This document shows, in pieces, positions 57,277 to 64,000 of a DNA stretch of 64,000 bases (positions are counted from its first letter, which is position 1; every line of letters begins with the position of its first letter). The stretch spans positions 498,471 through 562,470 of the forward strand of contig NW_006921539.1 in NCBI RefSeq assembly GCF_000340215.1, read 5' to 3'. The notes beneath the pieces were generated by a model, which worked only from the letters and a program-made list of their open reading frames with translations, was not told the origin of the DNA and ran no database searches. The position numbers were made by a program, and so were the translations under genes. The DNA comes from Pseudocercospora fijiensis CIRAD86. Taxonomy: Eukaryota; Ascomycota; Dothideomycetes; Mycosphaerellales; Mycosphaerellaceae.

Positions 57277-59311
57277 ATGGCTTCACCGCCGGCAGACTAC
57301 CCGCGTCCGGATTTTGTGAGATCAGCTCTTCACTGGGAAAGCCTCAATGGTCCATGGGACTTTCTATTTGACGACGACGATATCGGTCAGGCTCGAGGCT
57401 GGTGAGTAGGCGTGAACGCAACACAGCATGTGAAACATTCTCACATGCTTCAGGCATCGACAAGCCCTACCAACCCATGCAGCCTCTTCACAGGGCAAGC
57501 CCAACGCGAAGAGGACAATCCAAGTCCCGTTCGTCTTCCAAGCTCCAGCATCAGGCATCAACGAGAGAAGCGTTCATCAAGTCCTGTGGTACGAACGTCG
57601 CATCGAAGATCTCCGGATCCCCGAAGAGAAGGCCGAGGGTTTCCGTCTACTTCTGAGATTCGGCGCGGTCGATTACCACGCCAAAGTCTGGCTCGATGGA
57701 CAGTACGTCGGAGAGCATCAAGGCGGCCACGTACCGTTCGACTTGGACCTTACAGAGGCAATTCACTTGGCACAAAGTGCATGTCGGTTGACGATACGCG
57801 TGTTCGATTCAGCCTATGATTTGACGCAGCCCCGTGGCAAGCAGTACTGGGGTCCGCAGCCGGAAAGTATCTTTTACACGCCTTCTAGCGGGATCTGGCA
57901 GTCTGTCTGGCTTGAGAGTGTGCCTCAGGCTAGGCTTGTCGATGGAAGCTATGGTACCATCATCAAGTCGACAGATATCGAGACGGGGATTATCGATGCT
58001 CGGATAGCTACTTCCGGCAGGCGTGTTGGTCAGCCATTGGCCATTGAGGTGCAGACTAGCATCGGAGGCGTGGTTGTTGGCACTGAACGCAAAGACCTAC
58101 CGCGAGACGAAGACTTCGTTCGCTTTTTTGAGGTCAACATGCGACTATCTTCAAATCACTTCGAGCGACTGCCACGTGAATTCCTCAACAACACGCCTCG
58201 AGACGATCCTCGATGCTGGCGTAATGGTGTAGCACTCTGGTCTCCAGAATGCCCCTTCCTATACGACTTGACCTTACGCCTCCTTGATCCTTCTGGACGA
58301 CTCCTAGACGAAGTACGAACAACCACTGGTATGCGATCCATCAACTGGTCAACCGGAGACGGCACCTTCCGTCTAAATGGCAAGCCTTACTTCCAAGCAC
58401 TCTTCCTCGACCAAGGCTACTGGCCAGACACTCTCATGACTCCACCATCCCCCAACGCCCTCAAACTGGACATCGAGCTCTCTAAAGCCATGGGCATAAA
58501 CGGCTGCCGCAAGCACCAAAAAGTCGAAGATCCAATTTTCATGTACTGGGCCGATCGTCTCGGCTTCCTAGTCTGGGGCGAAATGGCAAGCTGCTACCAC
58601 TTCAGCGTCGAAATGATCCGTCGCTTCGACGAAGAATGGATGGAGATGATCCGTCGAGACATAAACCACCCATCAATCATCACCTGGACCCCCGTAAACG
58701 AAAGCTGGGGCTACCCAGATCTCACCCACCAAGCTCGTCAACGAGACCACATCCGCTCTCTCTACTACACCACCAAAACCTACGACACAACCCGCCCCAT
58801 CAACGATAACTGCGGCTGGGAACACGTCATCACCGACATATCCTCTTTCCACGACTACGCCGACGCAAACGGCATGCGCGACCGCTGCAAATCTCTCCAA
58901 GAAATCCTCACGCGAGGGAGAACCATGTTCCTTCCCCCAATCCACTCCCACCACTCCTCGGACCCAGGCTCCACCCACGCCCGCGGCGCTCCAATCATGT
59001 GCACAGAATTCGGCGGCGTCAACATCGCAGCCTCCAACGACGAAACTCGTAAAGGAAACTGGGGCTACACCACGGCCAAAGACTCTCAAGATTTGCTCCA
59101 ACGCGTGGAGAATTTGATTCTGAATACTGTCAGGCAAGGCCACGTGTGTGCAATCGTTTGGACTCAATTCACAGATATTGAACAAGAGATGAATGGACTG
59201 TATTCTTATGATCGAAGGCCGAAATTGGATCCAGAAAAGGTTAAAGAGGTTGTGGATGGGGCGAAGCAGTTGTATTTTGGGAAGTTGAGGGAGAGGGGGG
59301 TTTATGTATAA
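57277..59311 (+). CDS. Glycoside hydrolase family 2 protein (beta-galactosidase/beta-glucuronidase-like)
   Basis: A retaining exo-glycosidase; the sugar specificity is not clear from sequence. Exons 57277..57401 and 57454..59311 join in frame (52-nt intron) to 660 residues. The N-terminal sugar-binding domain starts with YPRPDFVRSALHWESLNGPWDFLFDDDD, and the jelly-roll continues with AKVWLDGQYVGEHQGGHVPFDLDL. The TIM-barrel carries the acid/base Glu458 in ITWTPVNESWG and the nucleophile Glu560 in IMCTEFGGVN. No signal peptide is present, so it is probably intracellular. The start at 57277 (MASPPADYPRP) is chosen because the family begins about there. It ends next to a GA-rich tract. Confidence 0.92.
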
Positions 59312-60611
59312 GGTAATCGGGAGAGAAGGGGGGAGAGAGAGAGAGAGGAATGTGAACAGCTTTGTGGAATTCGGTCATGATCAAGATAAAAATCATTCAT
59401 GTGGATGGATACTCGAATACTGTAAAGGTATTCACCATGTCAAATTCGATGACCGCCTGTGCCTTTTCTTCATCTCAGCTTCCCGTCCACTTCTTCAAAA
59501 AAAAACGCTCAATTTGAAAAGTTCCGCACGCAAGTCGAGACTTCTGGCGTAACTTCCGTCAGGGCGTGCAAATATCATCGAGCAAGAGAACTTGAACGGT
59601 CGCCACGCCAGCCAGCCGCATCGAAAAAAAAATTTATTGAATATGGCACGACTCTTCGCAAAGGAAGGAAGCATCAAGTGAGTGCCTCTTTCTTCTGGTT
59701 CGGTATGTAAGAGAAGTATTATTGAAGCTTTTCCCCCAGAGAATCCCTTCAATTGCTGGCATGAAAATTGAAAATTGAAAAAGTCTTGATGATATACATA
59801 GGAAGGAAGGAAGGAATTTTCCTCGATAGAACGAAAAAGAAGAAAATAAAAAAAAGATTTGTGCGAGGTTTTAAAAGGTGTTCAAGTGCCCGTGCCCTTT
59901 TGCCTGGCTCGTTTTTTAAAAGCAAAAAAAAAACCTGCTAATGCTAACAAAGAGAAGAAAAAAGATCAAATTCAAGGAGCGAGCGCTATACCTAACTTAC
60001 CGAGAGGTTTTGATTGATTAATTGACCAGCCTAGAAGTTTTTTTTTTTCAAATTTAGGCAAGCTGATGGTTGGTAGCTGAGAGCAAGGGCCGAACTTCCT
60101 CTTTTTTCTTCTTTTTGAAAAAAGAAGGCTGCTTGCATATAGCCCGTACCATCGCGTTTTGAATTTCCCGCAGCCGTTTCGTCAGGTGGAACTGCAAAAG
60201 AATGATGTTCAGGATCTTGATTGCTCTCGATGGGTCCGTGTGTGTGAATGAGAAGCAGGGAAAAAAAAAAACCAGTTGTGGTCAGATTTTGAAGTCCACG
60301 AAGGAAAAAGATGAGAAGGCGAAGAGCGTGTGTAGCACCGAGAGTGGAAAAAGTACGACTCTTAAGGCCATGTTGTCGTTGGAGAACAGATAGGATTATG
60401 CATGGAAGAAGTACACTGCATTTCAGCAGATACATATCTCCCGTCTTGACTGGTTGGTGATGGTCGAAAAAGAGGCTACCTACCTGCAGCTCTACAAACA
60501 ACAGCGCATGTGCCTTCCCGCCACCACTGCCCCTGAACGTTTCACTTTCGCTGGGTCCAGGTCCAGGTATATGATAGATCTGAAATTGATCACTCTCCAT
60601 CCACCAAACAG
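59312..60611. other. AT-rich intergenic region
   Basis: About 1.3 kb rich in poly-A and poly-T runs with no supported gene. It includes a (GA)n tract near 59,330-59,345 and a GGAAGGAAGG run near 59,800. The long minus-strand frame that crosses the tRNA is not considered coding. Confidence 0.5.
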
Positions 60612-60721
60612 ATCGTGCTGGTGCAGTGGTTAGCATCTCCCCTTCCCATCGCAAAACATGGCTGCACATACATGAAGTGCGGGAATAGGCGAGGACACGA
60701 GTTCGAATCTCGTGCACGATA
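60612..60721 (+). tRNA. tRNA gene with intron, probably Gly (anticodon CCC)
   Basis: A cloverleaf folds by eye. The seven-pair acceptor ATCGTGC/GCACGAT (60612-60618 with 60714-60720) is perfect, with A60721 as discriminator. The D arm is GTGC-AGTGGTTA-GCAT and the T arm ACGAG-TTCGAAT-CTCGT. The A box TGGTGCAGTGG and B box GTTCGAATC fit the consensus. The anticodon loop reads TT-CCC-A, and a 38-nt intron (60649..60686) lies after position 37. GGGAA near the intron's 3' end pairs with TTCCC of the anticodon arm, as in pre-tRNA introns. T-rich stretches that could end Pol III transcription follow at about 60,749-60,771. One anticodon-stem pair is C-C, and the A1-T72 pair is unusual for glycine tRNAs. 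Confidence 0.75.
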
Positions 60722-60815
60722 AAGTGAAGCCTCGAATTATCACATGATGTTTCTTTTCTTTTTCTTTTTTTCACATTCTCATTACCGTCATTCAATCTCA
60801 GACTTGATGTGAGAA

Positions 60816-61973
60816 TCATGCTAACAGAATCAAAACTATCGCGACGCCGAATGCGAGTCCATAGGAGGAGAACGAGTTCGTGCCAGCATCTGAGTTTCCT
60901 TGTATCGACGGTGCTGTAGTGTCCGGAACAACGACGACAGTCGAAGTTATCGTCAACGCACTGCTTGAGGTCTGACCATTGGGTCCGTCCACATAGGTAT
61001 AGCTGGTGATTGTGAGCTGACTATAGCTGGTGCTCGACAAGTCCGATACCGTCGTGGTGGACTCGAGCGGAGTCGTCATTGATTGTGCTGTTGTAGTAGT
61101 GGAGTCAGACGAAGTCGTCGAGAAAGGATTTGAAACACTCTGGTCAGGATCACTATAGCTCGCGGTGCTCTCCGAGCTGGATGCTGAGGTCGTGCTGATT
61201 GAACTGGAGCCCGGGGCGGGAATTGTGGGGCCAGAGCTAGCTGAACTTGTTGAGACAGGTCCATTTTCTGTCGTGATGGTTGTCGTAATGCCTGCGGCGA
61301 AAGAAGCAGGCTGGTCTAACGCGACAGTCTGGCGTGAGAAGCCCACCCAGGACCCAGCATTGCTTGTGATATCAGGGAGGAAGTAGATGTTGTCACTCAA
61401 GCTAGAAAGCGCTCCATCATACAGCACTGGTGTGGCTGAAGCAGTGAAAAGCGCCAGTGCTGCTGCACAACCGATATTGCAGCTTCCGTTATTCGCAGTC
61501 GTCGTAACATAGCTGCCGCCCCATGTTTAGCCCAAGTTCAACCAGTAACTTTCAGATACAGTTTGAATTCTGGGCAGCAGTCAGAAGAATCTTGTGCCAG
61601 GCAAAAAGCTAACTACTTACTGTACTGTAGGAGATATCGGGTCGGCCCGATCTACGACCAAGGAGTTGATGTACAGATTACAGTCAGGATCCAGGTACTG
61701 AGACGGGCAGACAGAATAGCTGCAGTCTTCTACAGTGGTACTGTAGGCACTGCTGAAGAGATCTGTGTCGCACAACAGCGAGGAAGACGTTGCCTGGCCA
61801 GATTCATCGGTGTAGATGAAAGCAGTTGCCAGAGGAGCGATGTTGGAATCCGGCGCCCAGGTCACAAATGCAGGTCCCACAGTATTCGTTGCCGGAGACA
61901 ACTGACAGGACGATGGACACAGTTGTGATGCCAGAGAAGGGCAAACGACCTGCGATATTGATGTGATTGACAT
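60816..61973 (-). CDS. Ser/Thr-rich, putatively GPI-anchored surface protein (hypothetical)
   Basis: No enzymatic family is recognised. Exons 61973..61621 and 61512..60816 join in frame to 349 residues across a 108-nt intron (GTAAGTAG start, GGGCTAAAC branch, CAG end). The N-terminal half has a conserved-looking Cys pattern (VVCPSLASQLCPSSC, LLCDTD, DCSYSVCPS, DPDCN, GSCNIGC). Residues about 195-320 are a mucin-like Ser/Thr stalk, followed by a small-residue region (GNSDAGTNS) and a hydrophobic tail (LAFGVAIVLILLA), as in a GPI signal. The chosen Met does not begin a signal peptide, so a 5' exon is probably missing from this model. A cell-wall or adhesin-like role is only a guess. Confidence 0.6.
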
Positions 61974-62440
61974 TATGGCCGTTCAGAATTAGCGACTATA
62001 CATGATGGAATGTGTTTTCCTCTGCGTGCGCGGACAGCGGGAGGAGGCTGGTGTTTCTACCACAGAAGGATCAGCTACCATTCAGGCTTCGATCAATAGT
62101 ATAATAGTGTATGCAGGAATGCCGCGGTTGCAGCATATGCCCTATCGGCCAATCGCTCCACAAAGCTTCAAAACATCTCGAAGCTTGGCTACCATGTCAC
62201 AGCACCGCTATCTTCGTATTTACAATAGTTCTTCTCTTGAAACTTTGCATGCGCGAAATCTTGCTCTTGATCTGGTTTCCCAATATCGCGCTCCTACCGG
62301 CGGGGGGTCGTAGGAAGCTTCGCTGGCGTGAGGCTGTGGAAGTGTATGCAAGCCTTCGGACATGCGGTCTGGCTATTCTCAATTTCAAAAACCCCGGGCT
62401 TTTTGAGCCGCACCACTTCAGTTTTGCCTTCCATACTAAT
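61974..62440. other. Intergenic region before the second repeat block
   Basis: About 470 bp with ordinary composition and no supported gene. Any 5' exon of the surface-protein gene should lie here, but I could not find one with a signal peptide. Confidence 0.4.
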
Positions 62441-64000
62441 TTTGGTAGTAAACCGAACTATTGCTGTCGCTGTATCCAGTCTATAGTTCCAATAATTGGT
62501 ATTGTTACTTGTTTATATTATTGCCGTCGCTCTACCGATTTTCTACCGCCGCCCTACGCTATAGACCTCGCCGTCGCTATAGCGCCCCTTACCGAGTAAG
62601 ATAAGGCAATTATCGGCTAGTTGTTAATAGAAGGCATATCGGCGAAGGATATATAGTTATCGTAGCGCTCGAAGAACGAAAGGGGGTCGTTTACTACTAT
62701 AAAGCGTTATAGTACTAATCTAAAGAGATATAGTACGGTTAATAGCTTCTAAGGCAAACTAGGACGACCGAAGAAGGTGCTACCGTATATAAGAGACTTT
62801 ATAATCGATATTCTAGCTACTAAGGGTACGACCTAGATAGATAAGGTTTAAGACTAGATAGTACTTAAATTTAGAGTATATATCGGCGTTACTACTATCT
62901 AGAGGTATATAAGGAATAAGGACTTTACCTATAAGGTAACTTAGCGACAGGCTTCTTAGCGAGACCTATAGGCGGAAATAGCGTACCTAGTTAATATAGA
63001 ATACTAGATAAGCGAGCAGATTGTCTTCGTAGATAAGACCTATTATAGTAAGCGCTCTACTATCCGAAGGCGTAGATAGGTACCTAAAGGATTTCCTTGT
63101 ATTATAAAGGACTATCTATACCGTCTATAGCGATATAGTATCTTACTAGTATACTTAGTCGACGGCTAGCTTCTAGGAGTAACACTTATTAAGCAAGGCA
63201 GTATCGATAGCGACTCGTTTATTATACAGATCTAAGAGAAGGTACTACCGCTTTGTAATCTATATCTAGGTTTACGGTCTATTATTATAATAGATAACTA
63301 TGCGACTTATTAACGAGAACGAGTCCGCAATCTCTATCGCTTATATAGCGTTCTTACTAACTTCTTGCCGCTATATTTACTATATCTTAACCTAATAGAG
63401 CTATTATTTAGACTCTTTAAAGGATAGATTAAGAGGCATTAGGATATAATGCCTAAATATAGCCGAACAGACGAATAGCAGTCTTAATTCGAGCGTTATC
63501 TATAGCTAGCAATCGATAGTTAGGGTAAAGGTATAGACTATAGGAAGTTGTTCCGCTACGCCGGTATAGCTTCCTAGCAAGATAGTCGATAGAATAGGAA
63601 CTAACCGTTAGATTTAGGCGTTTAGATATAGATTCGAAAGGCCTCGGTCGGCGCTATAACCTTATTAAGAAAGCGTATTAATCTATATAGTACTAATTAA
63701 GTAGTATCGATTAGAAGGTAGTAGGTTGCATTTCGTAAAGGGTACTAAGACTCCGCTTTCTATAGTAAGCGGGGAAAAGTCTAGTCTATACATTTCGAGC
63801 GTAAAGAATATAATATACAGAGCTCGTATCGGTACGCAAATTTTTTAATAAATACTTTAATATATATAGAATACAATAGGAAATGTATATTATATAAATA
63901 CTATAAGTAGGTAATATAGTATAGACATAAATGCGAAAAAGTAATAGAATTTAGGGTCTAGAAGTAGGGTCTTAGCGGTACGATATAGAGAAGCTAGCGG
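62441..64000. mobile_element. Second RIP-mutated repeat block, continuing past the window
   Basis: From about 62.44 kb the sequence becomes TA-rich with few CA and TG dinucleotides and many TAG stops in all frames, like the 21-42 kb island. It contains the mariner remnant listed separately. The right end is not reached. Confidence 0.8.
62600..63780 (+). pseudogene. RIP-inactivated Tc1/mariner transposase (DDE)
   Basis: The plus strand carries a degraded transposase. Recognisable pieces in one frame are IVFVDKTYYSKRSTIRRRR (first catalytic Asp), LLGVTLIKQGSIDSDSFI, IIIIDNYATY followed by RERVRNLYRLYSVL (second Asp) and LYLLYLNLIELLFRLFKG, a mutated form of the SPDLNPIE region. TAG stops replace Gln and Trp codons. 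It differs from the mariner fragment at 41.7 kb in this last motif, so the two are different families or strongly diverged copies. Confidence 0.75.

Noticed and set aside
60031..60819. 262-codon minus-strand open frame
   Set aside because: It runs antisense through the tRNA gene and through poly-A/T tracts that give Phe and Lys runs; no family features.

Overview
The window is genomic DNA of a filamentous ascomycete. Genes carry short (37-110 nt) spliceosomal introns with GT..AG ends and CTAAC/CTGAC-like branch sites. There is a Zn2Cys6 regulator and a highly reducing polyketide synthase, and the repeats carry a saturated repeat-induced point mutation (RIP) pattern: CpA/TpG almost absent, TpA in excess, Gln and Trp codons turned into TAG. 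The gene set would fit a Dothideomycete (Mycosphaerellales-like), but that placement is inference.

Layout. 1-2.3 kb: two divergent housekeeping genes, an Msp1/ATAD1-type AAA ATPase (cut by the window edge) and thymidylate synthase. 3.3-20.5 kb: a compact six-gene secondary-metabolite cluster. It holds a 2500-residue HR-PKS (KS-AT-DH-cMT-ER-KR-ACP, no release domain), a Sur2-like sphingoid/fatty-acid hydroxylase, a 3-ketosphinganine-reductase-like SDR, a PLP-dependent alpha-oxoamine synthase, an MFS transporter and a Zn2Cys6 transcription factor. 21.1-42.3 kb: a gene-free island of RIP-mutated nested transposons. A minus-strand Gypsy element has its LTRs at 22.3 and 41.5 kb. Inside its 3' part sits a 12.3-kb plus-strand LTR element with LTRs at 23.3 and 35.3 kb, which carries gag-pol plus a second, unrecognised reading frame of about 916 codons. 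Everything lies between the terminal repeats of a Tc1/mariner element. 42.3-44.3 kb: intergenic DNA with diverged repeats. 44.3-61.97 kb: ordinary genes (CitE-like lyase, D-2-hydroxyacid dehydrogenase, PWWP-domain protein, O-methyltransferase, Rrp8-like rRNA methyltransferase, GH2 glycosidase, an intron-containing tRNA, a Ser/Thr-rich surface protein). 62.4-64 kb: a second RIP-mutated repeat block with a mariner transposase remnant.

How the genes work together. The cluster looks like a PKS-fed copy of the sphingoid-base pathway. The PKS makes a reduced acyl chain and has no thioesterase. The oxoamine synthase would release it by decarboxylative condensation with an amino acid, as serine palmitoyltransferase and the fumonisin/AAL-toxin synthases do. 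The SDR would reduce the 3-keto group, the Sur2-like enzyme would hydroxylate the chain, the MFS protein would export the product and the C6 protein would regulate the set. The expected product class is a sphinganine-analogue metabolite. No cytochrome P450, NRPS-like ester-forming gene or ceramide-synthase self-protection gene is present here, so the product is probably simpler than a fumonisin. Product and activity are inference from gene content.
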